60,628 nucleotides of DNA from Ruminococcus sp. (GTDB lineage: Bacteria > Bacillota > Clostridia > Oscillospirales > Ruminococcaceae): positions 1 to 60,628 of the forward strand of contig NZ_JAILMR010000065.1 in assembly GCF_024692365.1 (NCBI RefSeq), read 5' to 3'. Under the pieces are notes generated by a model. The model did not search any database, was not told the DNA's origin, and saw nothing but the letters and a program-made list of their open reading frames with translations. Below, one piece after another: positions 33,125 through 41,052 of the stretch (within the stretch, counting starts at the first letter, position 1; every line of letters starts with the position of its first letter). A program made the position numbers and the translations under genes.

Positions 33125-33841
33125 ATGGCTGAAAACTACCGCATACCAATGCATTTCAAAGAGGGCTGTTACGGCTTTCGTGAACTGAAAGATGTTGTTG
33201 GAGATTGTATCGAATTTACGGTACGACCCTGCGATATGATGGTGTACAACGTCCCCGTAAGCGGCTATCAGGTGGAACTTTACGAACTTGACTGTGATAA
33301 ATTTGAGAGTCAGCTGCGTGTTACCTATGACGAGAACGGTGATATAAGGTTTGCCGAACTTCATGACGGCGACGATGTAAGACTGCTGTATATTGATCTG
33401 CCAGATGAGGAAACAGCAGAGTACGAGATACGCGATTTTGCCGAACAGACTGTCGCGATACTTTCTGATGAACTTATATCACGCCGCGAAAAGGCAGCAA
33501 GGCTGTTCGTGGAATACCACAGAGATATTTATACAGACCTAGCCGTGAAGATAGGCACACCCGAGGATATGCAGGCGGCAGTGAACAGTATCCCCGAAGA
33601 AAAGCGGAATGATCGTCTTATAGAGTATGTAAAGAACAACAGCGGCGATTATCCCAACTCAAAGCGCATACCCTGGGACACCTACACTATCAGCATAATG
33701 ATAATGTGTTCCCCTGTGGGCACAGGTGACCGACTCAGGGATATGGCGATCGATATAGTCATAAACGGTATAAGGCGCATGGCAGAACCTGCGCTGGAAA
33801 AGACCGAAGATTACAGATTCATCGCGGAAGAATACGATTGA
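33125..33841 (+). CDS. Hypothetical protein, soluble
   Basis: 238 aa, no signal or membrane segment; acidic, with a beta-rich N-terminal half (MHFKEGCYGFRELKDVVGDC) and a helical C-terminal half (REKAARLFVEYHRDIYTDLA). No family recognised. ATG 33125 has GGAGGG 7-8 nt upstream; a longer frame from 33104 includes the RBS and is rejected. It lies 17 nt after the CPBP gene and 28 nt before the fumarase gene, in the same orientation. Confidence 0.75.
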   Translation: MAENYRIPMHFKEGCYGFRELKDVVGDCIEFTVRPCDMMVYNVPVSGYQVELYELDCDKFESQLRVTYDENGDIRFAELHDGDDVRLLYIDLPDEETAEYEIRDFAEQTVAILSDELISRREKAARLFVEYHRDIYTDLAVKIGTPEDMQAAVNSIPEEKRNDRLIEYVKNNSGDYPNSKRIPWDTYTISIMIMCSPVGTGDRLRDMAIDIVINGIRRMAEPALEKTEDYRFIAEEYD

Positions 33842-33869
33842 TAGATCCGTGGAAACAGGAGGAGCTAAT

Positions 33870-34712
33870 ATGCGAGAGATCAATGTCAGTGAAGTAGAAG
33901 AGCTTATAAGAGAGCTATGTATCAAGGCGAACCTTTATCTGCCCGAGGATATGGAGCAGTGCATAAAGGCAGGTGCTGAAAAGGAATGTTCACCCGTGGG
34001 CAAAAATGTGTTTGATGATATCATCAGCAATATAAACGTTGCCCGCGATGAAACTATACCGATATGTCAGGATACAGGCATGGCGGTAATATTCATGGAG
34101 GTAGGTCAGGACGTTCACTTTGTGGGCGGTTCACTTAACGAGGCTGTAAACAAGGGCGTATCCCGCGGCTACATCGACGGCAGACTGCGCTGCTCGATAG
34201 TAAGCGACCCGCTGGAGAGAGTGAACACAGGCGACAACACTCCGCCTGTTGTACACCTTAAAATAGTTGAGGGCGACAAGGTAAACATCATGGTGGCACC
34301 CAAGGGCTTCGGCAGCGAGAATATGTCGCAGCTGAAAATGATGACACCCTCTGTTACCCGCGAAGAGATAGTTGACTGGGTTGTTGGCGTATGTGCGAAA
34401 GCAGGCTCTAATCCATGTCCCCCGATAGTTATAGGCGTGGGCATCGGCGGCGACTTTGAGAAGTGCGCTTACCTTGCAAAGAAAGCACTTTGCAGACCTG
34501 TCAGCGAGAGAAATCCCAAGAAGCTGTATGCCGATCTTGAAGCTGAGATACTCGAGAAGATCAACAAGCTGGGCATAGGACCTCAGGGCTTTGGCGGCAC
34601 ACAGACTTGTCTGGCAGTAAATATCGAGGAAGCACCTACACATATCGCAGGACTTCCTGTATCGGTAAATGTTGGCTGTCACGTAACAAGACACGCGCAG
34701 GGAACTATATAA
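33870..34712 (+). CDS. Class I fumarate hydratase, alpha subunit (TtdA/FumA N-terminal type)
   Basis: 280 aa catalytic half of an Fe-S fumarase or tartrate dehydratase; it interconverts malate and fumarate when paired with the beta subunit. Seen: PICQDTGMAVIFMEVGQDVH with one cluster Cys, NTGDNTPPVVHLKIVEGDKV, KGFGSENMSQLKMM, the CAKAGSNPCPPIVIGVGIGG block and FGGTQTCLAVNIEEAPTHIA, giving the three cluster Cys. The gene for the beta subunit is not next to it; a terminator follows 6 nt after the stop. ATG 33870 with AGGAGGAGC is preferred to the GTG at 33849. Confidence 0.92.
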   Translation: MREINVSEVEELIRELCIKANLYLPEDMEQCIKAGAEKECSPVGKNVFDDIISNINVARDETIPICQDTGMAVIFMEVGQDVHFVGGSLNEAVNKGVSRGYIDGRLRCSIVSDPLERVNTGDNTPPVVHLKIVEGDKVNIMVAPKGFGSENMSQLKMMTPSVTREEIVDWVVGVCAKAGSNPCPPIVIGVGIGGDFEKCAYLAKKALCRPVSERNPKKLYADLEAEILEKINKLGIGPQGFGGTQTCLAVNIEEAPTHIAGLPVSVNVGCHVTRHAQGTI

Positions 34713-34717
34713 GACAA

Positions 34718-34762
34718 AAAGCGGAAACTGTCAGGAATAACTTACCTGGCAGTTTCCGCTTA
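34718..34762 (+). terminator. Terminator of the fumarase gene
   Basis: AAGCGGAAACTGTCAGG, 9-nt loop, CCTGGCAGTTTCCGCTT, one mismatch-like G-U. Confidence 0.85.
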
Positions 34763-34833
34763 TCTGCGTTTTGCTTGTGCAAACTGCAAAAAGGCACTCC
34801 CCTATTTTTGTACAAAAAAAGCCCTACAAAGAC

Positions 34834-34862
34834 TTTACTTTTTCCACCAAATGTGATAAAAT
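34834..34862 (+). promoter_or_regulatory. Possible promoter of the acyl-CoA ligase gene
   Basis: TTTACT, 17-nt spacer, TAAAAT, about 80 nt before the start codon. Modest match. Confidence 0.4.
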
Positions 34863-34945
34863 TAACATAATTGCTTTTGTGCTTTACAGCTTTTATACTT
34901 TCATATATAAAAGCACAAAATTCGTTCGGAAAGGATAATCATATA

Positions 34946-36577
34946 ATGCCAATTACAGAATTTTTGGAAAGAAATGCAGCAAAACTCCCCGATAAAACAG
35001 CCCTCGTCGAGCTCAACCCCGAGATACGCGAAAAGCGCGTTACTTGGAAGGAATATGAACTCATCGAGCCTACCGCTGATGTACCTTACAGACGTGAGAT
35101 AACATGGTCAGTTTTCAATGAGAAGGCTAACCGTTTCGCAAATCTCCTTATCTCCCGCGGCGTGAAGAAGGGTGACAAGGTGGGTATACTGCTGATGAAC
35201 TGCCTTGAATGGCTGCCTATATACTTCGGTATACTGAAAACAGGCGCTCTTGCTGTGCCCCTTAATTTCAGATATACCGCCGATGAGATAAAGTACTGCG
35301 TTGAACTGGCTGAGGTGGATATCCTCGTATTCGGTCCCGAGTTCATCGGCAGAGTTGAGGAGATAGTTGACGATATCAGCAAGAACCGTCTGCTGTTCTA
35401 CGTTGGTGAGGGCTGCCCCACTTTCGCTGAGCACTACGACAGACTGGCTGCAAACTGCTCCAGCGTATCACCTGATATCAAGCTCACCGATGAGGACTAT
35501 GCGGCTATATACTTCTCTTCGGGTACTACGGGCTTCCCCAAGGCTATACTTCACAAGCACATGAGCCTTGTTCATTCTGCAAGAGTTGAGCAGGCACACC
35601 ACGGTCAGACCGAGGACGATGTGTTCCTCTGCATACCGCCCCTTTATCACACAGGCGCTAAGATGCACTGGTTCGGCAGCCTTATCTCAGGCGGCAAGGC
35701 TGTAATACTCAAAGGTGTTAAGCCTAAATTCGTGCTTGAAGCTGTATCCAGCGAACTCTGCACCATCGTATGGCTGCTGGTGCCGTGGGCACAGGATATC
35801 CTCGATGCAGTTGACAGAGGCGATATCAATTTAAATGTATATCAGCTCTCCCAATGGAGACTTATGCACATAGGCGCACAGCCTGTTCCGCCCTCTCTTA
35901 TTTCAAGGTGGAAGAAGCTGTTCCCCAATCATCAGTACGATACCAACTACGGTCTCAGCGAGAGCATAGGTCCCGGCTGCGTACATCTGGGTGTTGAGAA
36001 TATCCACAAGGTAGGCGCTATCGGCAAGGCAGGCTTTGGCTGGGAAGTAAAGATAGTTGACGAACACGGCGAGACAGTACCCCGCGGCGAAGTTGGTGAA
36101 CTTTGCGTAAAGGGTCCCGGCGTGATGACCTGCTATTACCGCGACCCCAAGGCTACCGAAGAAACTATCAAGGACGGCTGGCTGTTCACAGGCGATATGG
36201 CACAGGAAGATGAAGACGGTTTCATATTCCTGGTTGACAGAAAGAAGGACGTTATCATAAGCGGCGGTGAGAATCTCTACCCCGTACAGATAGAGGACTT
36301 TCTCCGTGCGCACCCTGCTGTAAAGGACGTTGCAGTTATCGGTCTGCCCGACAAGAGACTGGGCGAGATTGCAGCTGCTATAATCTCAATCAAAGAGGGC
36401 ATGGAATGTTCCGAAGAGGATATAAACGACTTCTGCCACAAGCTGCCCCGCTACAAGAGACCCCACAAGGTCATATTTGCAGACGTACCCAGAAACCCCA
36501 CAGGCAAGATCGAAAAGCCACTTCTCCGCAAGATCTACTGCGGCGAATCGGTAGTTGCAAAGCAGAACAATTCATAA
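34946..36577 (+). CDS. Acyl-CoA synthetase / AMP-binding ligase
   Basis: 543 aa class I adenylate-forming enzyme that activates a carboxylic acid as acyl-AMP and usually transfers it to CoA. Motifs: P-loop IYFSSGTTGFPKAILHKH, A4/A5 region YGLSESIGPG, the WLFTGDMAQEDEDGFIFLVD block and hinge RKKDVIISGGENLYPVQIED, and the A10 lysine in NPTGKIEKPLLR. An inserted loop (EYELIEPTADVPYRREIT) near residue 40 is unusual. Start ATG 34946 with AAAGGA upstream; an upstream ATG at 34871 would add 25 residues with no RBS. Single gene between two terminators; substrate unknown. Confidence 0.9.
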   Translation: MPITEFLERNAAKLPDKTALVELNPEIREKRVTWKEYELIEPTADVPYRREITWSVFNEKANRFANLLISRGVKKGDKVGILLMNCLEWLPIYFGILKTGALAVPLNFRYTADEIKYCVELAEVDILVFGPEFIGRVEEIVDDISKNRLLFYVGEGCPTFAEHYDRLAANCSSVSPDIKLTDEDYAAIYFSSGTTGFPKAILHKHMSLVHSARVEQAHHGQTEDDVFLCIPPLYHTGAKMHWFGSLISGGKAVILKGVKPKFVLEAVSSELCTIVWLLVPWAQDILDAVDRGDINLNVYQLSQWRLMHIGAQPVPPSLISRWKKLFPNHQYDTNYGLSESIGPGCVHLGVENIHKVGAIGKAGFGWEVKIVDEHGETVPRGEVGELCVKGPGVMTCYYRDPKATEETIKDGWLFTGDMAQEDEDGFIFLVDRKKDVIISGGENLYPVQIEDFLRAHPAVKDVAVIGLPDKRLGEIAAAIISIKEGMECSEEDINDFCHKLPRYKRPHKVIFADVPRNPTGKIEKPLLRKIYCGESVVAKQNNS

Positions 36578-36583
36578 CAAACA

Positions 36584-36620
36584 ACGCCGCGAAGTTTAAA
36601 CTCCGCGGCGTATTTTTTAT
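36584..36620 (+). terminator. Terminator of the acyl-CoA ligase gene
   Basis: CGCCGCG/CGCGGCG arms with further inner pairing of AGTTT/AAACT, then TATTTTTTAT. Confidence 0.85.
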
Positions 36621-36649
36621 ATTGGAAATTTATCGGCGATCATTGTAAA

Positions 36650-37972
36650 TTATGATTCGCTCTCTGCGGGTGTTGTGCCTTTGCTTTTTTTGCCGCCGAT
36701 TGACATGGTGAATATCCTGTCGCTCATGAATATCTTCAATGCTGCGAACATACAGATCACAAGGAATATGAACTGGTAGATAAGTCCGCCTGCATACACG
36801 CCGTAGTTGCCGAACATAGCGTTCTCGGAAGCCATGAAGGAGTGGGTGAAAGGTATAGCGTATACAATATATCTTACTGCGGGTGACATTGTCTTGATGT
36901 CAACGAACATTGAAAGCATATAGGGTATCATGGTGCACATCATGATAGGCAGAGTGAGTGTCTGTGCGCTCTTTGCATCCTTAGCCAGAACGCCAAGTAC
37001 CAGCGCAACTGACAGTGCTATCAGTATTGAAAGGAACATCTGGATACCAACGAGTACATACTGTCCTGCGTCCATTGTAAGACCAAGGTCTTTGAGTACT
37101 TCGGAGTAACCGTTGTCACTGCCGACTTTATCAAGCACGCCGTTCATCATGTTCTTTGAACCCATCATATAAACAGCTGCCTGCATAGCTGCCACAACTG
37201 CTGCTGCCAGCATCTTTGCGGCAATAACGGAAAGTCTGGAGATTGGCGCTGTCAGCAGAGTTTCGAGAGTTTTGTCTATCTTCTCGGTGCTGATTGCGTT
37301 GAGTATCATGTTCGAGGACATCATAACCAGTACGAACATCATGATAGGAACTATCATGCCCTGTGCCGAGCACAGCGACATTACTATGCTTGCAGATATA
37401 TCAGCGCTCTTTTCAGCTACTACGGTAGATTCTTCAAGGGCTATGGGGTTGTTGAGGAAGGATACCTCTTCGTTTGAAAGCTTGCCGCTTGATACCTTTG
37501 TGCTGTATACAACGTCCTTTACAGCCGCTGTCAGGTATTCAACTGCCACCTGTGAACCTGTGTTCAGGTTTGACATTGTCGCGAGAGAGTTAAGTCTCTG
37601 CACAAATTTTACCTTTGCGGCTTCGTTGTTCTCAACACTTGCGGTAAATCCCTCGGGGATAATAACAACGCTCTTTACATCAGCATTTTTCAGTTCTTTG
37701 GCGTAATCCTCGGAGCTTATCTCAACCACATTGACCTCTCCGTCAAGCTGTGCAAGGTTGGCGGTCAGGAATTTTATCATGTTCTTGGTGAACTCGGTAT
37801 CGTCCTGGTCACAAATATTTATATCCATCATAGTCTCAGAGCTTTCCTCTACGGCTTTGCTCATAGCCTGTCCTGCAAATGAGAGTATGACAACGGATAT
37901 AACCATAGTCATTATCGTCTGCACGCTGAGCATCTCACGAAGCTCTTTTAAAAATAGTGTCTTGAATTTCAT
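36650..37972 (-). CDS. ABC-2 type (NatB-like) transporter permease
   Basis: 440 aa. The N-terminal helix (residues about 15-35) is followed by a large extracytoplasmic loop to about residue 195, then a bundle of five or six helices to the C-terminus. This plan is that of NatB/YhaP-type permeases, which export sodium ions, drugs or peptides. It pairs with the ATPase at 37979, 6 nt upstream. Substrate unknown. Last gene of a five-gene operon whose promoter lies in an ACTGTGTATA repeat array. Confidence 0.9.
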   Translation of the reverse strand: MKFKTLFLKELREMLSVQTIMTMVISVVILSFAGQAMSKAVEESSETMMDINICDQDDTEFTKNMIKFLTANLAQLDGEVNVVEISSEDYAKELKNADVKSVVIIPEGFTASVENNEAAKVKFVQRLNSLATMSNLNTGSQVAVEYLTAAVKDVVYSTKVSSGKLSNEEVSFLNNPIALEESTVVAEKSADISASIVMSLCSAQGMIVPIMMFVLVMMSSNMILNAISTEKIDKTLETLLTAPISRLSVIAAKMLAAAVVAAMQAAVYMMGSKNMMNGVLDKVGSDNGYSEVLKDLGLTMDAGQYVLVGIQMFLSILIALSVALVLGVLAKDAKSAQTLTLPIMMCTMIPYMLSMFVDIKTMSPAVRYIVYAIPFTHSFMASENAMFGNYGVYAGGLIYQFIFLVICMFAALKIFMSDRIFTMSIGGKKSKGTTPAESES

Positions 37973-37978
37973 TGTGTG

Positions 37979-38731
37979 TCACACCTCTTTGTTCCTTTTC
38001 ATTACCACGGTCTCGAAAACGTCCTCCAGATTTTCAGCATTGTATTTAGCTATAAGCTCCTCGGGAGTACCTGTTTCAAGAAGATGACCCTTTGCGATTA
38101 TGCCAACTCTGTCGGATACATACTCTATCTCCAGCATATTGTGGGAAGAAAGCAGAAAGCTCATGCCCTCCCCTGCAAGCTTCTTTATCATACGCCTTAT
38201 CTCCAGCGCATTGATTATATCCAGACCGGAAGTCGGTTCATCGAGTATCGCAAGGTCGGGCTTTGACATTATCGCCCTTGCCAGCAGAAGCTTTCTCTGC
38301 ATACCGCGGGAATAGCTCTGTATCTTATCATTGAGCCTGTCGCCAAGCTCGCAAATCTCTCTGCCGCGCTCAACATAGCTGTCAGCCTGCTGTTTGTTAT
38401 CAGCATAAAGTTCAGCCATGAATCTCAGATAGTCGATACCCTTCATGGTCTTGTACGCGCCCGCTTCATCGGGAAGATAGGTAATGCTCCTGCGCACCTT
38501 GTCGGGCTCGGTAAGTATGCTGTGACCGCTTACCACCGCATCACCCTCTGTTGCCTGCAAAAGCGTGGATATCATTCTGATAGTAGTGGTCTTGCCTGCA
38601 CCGTTAGGTCCTATCAGCGCGAATATCTCGCCCTTGTGCACATCGAAGCTAACCTTCTCAGAAGCGTACACACCTTTTTTGTACTGCTTTGAAAGTCCCT
38701 TGACCTCCAGAACCTTTTCTCTTGTTTCCAT
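37979..38731 (-). CDS. ABC transporter ATP-binding protein, NatA-like
   Basis: 250 aa nucleotide-binding subunit. Walker A GPNGAGKTTT (about 41), signature YSRGMQRKLLLARAI, Walker B LAILDEPTSGLD, followed by the H-loop SSHNMLEIE. The C-terminal tail AENLEDVFETVVMKR is typical of NatA/YhaQ types. Start ATG 38731 with GAGGTGAAACGT; the frame runs further upstream (38797) but overlaps the preceding gene and has no RBS. Drives the permease at 36650. Confidence 0.93.
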   Translation of the reverse strand: METREKVLEVKGLSKQYKKGVYASEKVSFDVHKGEIFALIGPNGAGKTTTIRMISTLLQATEGDAVVSGHSILTEPDKVRRSITYLPDEAGAYKTMKGIDYLRFMAELYADNKQQADSYVERGREICELGDRLNDKIQSYSRGMQRKLLLARAIMSKPDLAILDEPTSGLDIINALEIRRMIKKLAGEGMSFLLSSHNMLEIEYVSDRVGIIAKGHLLETGTPEELIAKYNAENLEDVFETVVMKRNKEV

Positions 38732-38750
38732 ACGTTTCACCTCATATTTT

Positions 38751-38981
38751 TCAAATAAAGCTGTCCTCAGCGCTTTCCTGAGAAAGAATATCCTCATTGA
38801 TGCTGTCTGTCATCAGCCCGAATGAACTTCCGCCCGCACATACCAGCATCAGCGCTGCCAGCCCTTTGATATCATCTTTATGCGGAAGACGGTGGCTGAA
38901 AGCGAAGAAACACGCCGCTATCAGCAAAGCCGCCGCCACACCTTTCAGCGCGTCAAGTCTGCGCTGTGAGTTTGTTTTCAT
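38751..38981 (-). CDS. Small membrane protein in the ABC-2 operon (76 aa)
   Basis: Two hydrophobic segments (about 11-28 and 40-60) with a short basic N-terminus (MKTNSQRRLDALKGVAAALL) and an acidic C-terminal tail. No family recognised. AGGGAGACAACATA precedes ATG. Lies 19 nt upstream of the ATPase gene. Perhaps an accessory or regulatory subunit of the transporter. Confidence 0.65.
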   Translation of the reverse strand: MKTNSQRRLDALKGVAAALLIAACFFAFSHRLPHKDDIKGLAALMLVCAGGSSFGLMTDSINEDILSQESAEDSFI

Positions 38982-39066
38982 TATGTTGTCTCCCTCTTTG
39001 TTCTTGTGATATGTTTTTTCTGTCTTTTATCTTTCTTGTTTCTGATGTGTCTCCTTGGTATATCTG

Positions 39067-39243
39067 TTATCTGCCGTTCAGCTTATTGAAGCCTACCCTC
39101 AGCAGTAGCATAGCGCCCATGAGCACTAATGCAGGGGCTATGGTGCTGTCGCCCATATTCATGAAAACATAAGCTATCAGTGAGCCTATACCTATCAGAG
39201 CCGCCAGAACTGCTATTATCTTTCTGAACATTGTGTTTTTCAT
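39067..39243 (-). CDS. Small membrane protein in the ABC-2 operon (58 aa)
   Basis: MKNTMFRKIIAVLAALIGIG followed by a second hydrophobic segment, ending GFNKLNGR. Start ATG 39243 has AAAGGAG 8 nt upstream; the GTG at 39252 overlaps the RBS. No family recognised. Same orientation and probable operon as the ABC genes. Confidence 0.65.
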   Translation of the reverse strand: MKNTMFRKIIAVLAALIGIGSLIAYVFMNMGDSTIAPALVLMGAMLLLRVGFNKLNGR

Positions 39244-39296
39244 ATAAGTCACTCCTTTTGTTCTGTACTGTTTTGTTGTATCATACTATCTTATAT

Positions 39297-39458
39297 TTAT
39301 CTGCTTCTGCGTACTATCCAGTTTGATGCACACATCAAACTAGCCGCACCGCACAGGCAAGCTGTTGCCGCTGAGCTTCCTCTTGATACGCCGATAATGC
39401 CCATAATGAGCATAAATACGCTGATTATCCTGAGTGCAAGTGCTTTTCTGTTTCTCAT
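39297..39458 (-). CDS. Very small membrane peptide, first gene of the ABC-2 operon (53 aa)
   Basis: Starts MRNRKALALRIISVFMLIMG, continues with a Ser/Ala/Cys-rich stretch (GSSAATACLCGAASLMCASN) and ends WIVRRSR. AGGAAG lies 8-9 nt before ATG. First reading frame after the promoter at 39549. Two positively charged ends around a hydrophobic core suggest a single or hairpin membrane segment. Unknown function; an expressed regulator or subunit of the transporter is possible. Confidence 0.55.
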   Translation of the reverse strand: MRNRKALALRIISVFMLIMGIIGVSRGSSAATACLCGAASLMCASNWIVRRSR

Positions 39459-39535
39459 AGTGATTACTTCCTTTCATTCAACGTTATTGCTGTCTGTATT
39501 TCTGTGTTACTGTTATGACTGTTATTGCAGCCTTA

Positions 39536-39560
39536 ACTGTATGTATACAGTATACACAGT
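39536..39560. promoter_or_regulatory. Operator-like palindrome over the ABC-2 operon -10
   Basis: ACTGTATGTATACAGTATAC followed by ACAGT: an imperfect palindrome built of the ACTGT-TATAC half-sites found repeatedly at 39634-39757. It covers the -10 hexamer, which fits repression. Confidence 0.65.
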
Positions 39561-39577
39561 TTGCACAGTTTTGTCAA
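39549..39577 (-). promoter_or_regulatory. Promoter of the ABC-2 operon
   Basis: The minus strand has TTGACA, a 17-nt spacer and TATACT, about 90 nt before the first small gene. Confidence 0.8.
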
Positions 39578-39633
39578 TACTCCCGGAATACAATTGTATG
39601 TATGAACAGTTTTAAGGATGCTATTCACTTTCG

Positions 39634-39757
39634 CACTGTGCATATATAACAAAGCTGGACGTATTTTCCTTTCCAAACAGTGTATATACAGACCCCGTAC
39701 TGTGTATATCTCCCCTGCCAACTGTGTATATACATCACCCCGATATATACACAGTTT
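39634..39757. repeat. Array of ACTGTGTATATA elements
   Basis: At least five units: CACTGTGCATATATA (39634), AACAGTGTATATACAG (39676), TACTGTGTATATCTC (39698), AACTGTGTATATACA (39720) and, inverted, GATATATACACAGTTT (39742). The same half-sites form the operator over the -10 at 39536. Upstream of both the ABC-2 operon (minus) and the MraY-like gene (plus); the rest of the gap up to 39935 shows no gene. Confidence 0.7.
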
Positions 39758-39935
39758 ATCCCACAGCAATTACAGTTCACCGAGAGTTCCACCTTATATA
39801 AAGGTATACCCCAGTTAACTGCGAAGTCCAAGGTGTAAATTTGTGCAAAATGACCGCCCGTAAAATTTGCATTTTCTTATAATATGTAGTATAATATATG
39901 ATGTATGAGTATTTTTATTTAAAAGGAAGATGCAA

Positions 39936-40967
39936 ATGTTATACAGATTGTTTTTCGGTTCGGCTTATAATTTTTTTGATGAGGGAAATCCCTCGAAATA
40001 TGCGGTCTTCATGCTTTTGATGCTCGCTTTTTCATTCTGGTCATGTTTTCTGGCGCTGAAGTTCTTCAGGAACATTCTGCCAAAGGATCAGGGCAGAGAA
40101 TTCGCGGTAAACGGTGCGCTTTCACAGGGCAAAGCCAGAGGCTGCGGACTTATATTCATCACGACATTCTGCCTTTCGACGGCGCTGTTCGTACCCCTTG
40201 ACCTTGAATATGTGATATATCTAGTGCTGCTTTACGGCGCGATGCTTACAGGCTATCTCGATGATGCCGCGAAAGTGCCGTGGGGCAACCTCAAAAAGGG
40301 TCTGCTTGACCTGGTGATATCTCTGGGTACAGCTGTAAATTACTGGTATTTCAACGGCAGCGATATCAAAATGCCGCTGCTTCACCTGAGTTTCCATATC
40401 CCCGCTGTGATATTCATAATACTCGCAGGCGTGCTGGTATGGACTTCGATAAACGTCACCAACTGTACCGACGGCGTTGACGGTCTGTGTGCTTCACTGG
40501 TGATGGCAGTGCTTTTCAGCTTCGTGATGTTCAACGGCGTGCTGACAATGACCGTGGGCAGAACTTTTCAGGATTTTTCACCTGTGATAATGCTGGCGAC
40601 ACTTCTGGCTTACCTCTGGTTCAACTGTTCGCCCTCAACAATGCTTATGGGCGACGCGGGTTCACGTGCGCTGGGTGTACTGCTTGCTATAATATTCCTG
40701 ATGAGCAAGAATCCTATCAGCTTCATACCAATGAGTATAGTTATCATACTTGACGGAGGTCTCAGCCTGCTGAAAGTAAGCTTCATAAGATTCCTGAAAA
40801 TGAAGAACTTCATGAAGGATATCCGCACTCCCCTGCACGACCACTGCCGCAAGAACAAGAACTGGTCAGATACACAGGTGGTCATGAGATTCACAATAAT
40901 ACAGCTGGTAATAAATATAATGTACCTTGCTGCCACAAACTACGACAGACTCACCTCCCTCAGCTGA
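39936..40967 (+). CDS. MraY-like phospho-sugar transferase (GT4/PNPT family)
   Basis: 343 aa, ten or so membrane helices; transfers a phospho-sugar to undecaprenyl phosphate. Motifs match MraY: NCTDGVDGLCASLVM, MLMGDAGSRALG and the PLHDHCRKNKNWSDTQVV cytoplasmic loop (compare HHHFE in classical MraY). The altered HDH motif and position outside a division cluster suggest a paralogue for another envelope glycan, or the lipid I enzyme relocated. An ATG at 39930 is two codons earlier; 39936 has better spacing from AAAAGGA. Followed by envelope and lipid genes. Confidence 0.82.
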   Translation: MLYRLFFGSAYNFFDEGNPSKYAVFMLLMLAFSFWSCFLALKFFRNILPKDQGREFAVNGALSQGKARGCGLIFITTFCLSTALFVPLDLEYVIYLVLLYGAMLTGYLDDAAKVPWGNLKKGLLDLVISLGTAVNYWYFNGSDIKMPLLHLSFHIPAVIFIILAGVLVWTSINVTNCTDGVDGLCASLVMAVLFSFVMFNGVLTMTVGRTFQDFSPVIMLATLLAYLWFNCSPSTMLMGDAGSRALGVLLAIIFLMSKNPISFIPMSIVIILDGGLSLLKVSFIRFLKMKNFMKDIRTPLHDHCRKNKNWSDTQVVMRFTIIQLVINIMYLAATNYDRLTSLS

Positions 40968-41052
40968 GCCGAGGGGCGATAAAGACATATACAAAAGTTG
41001 GTGAAAGACAATAAAACGACTGATAAAGAAATATTTTAAATACGTTCTTGAT

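Noticed and set aside
39634..39757. ACTGTGTATATA array considered as a CRISPR array
   Set aside because: Units are only 11-15 bp, irregularly spaced and partly inverted; operator sites fit better.
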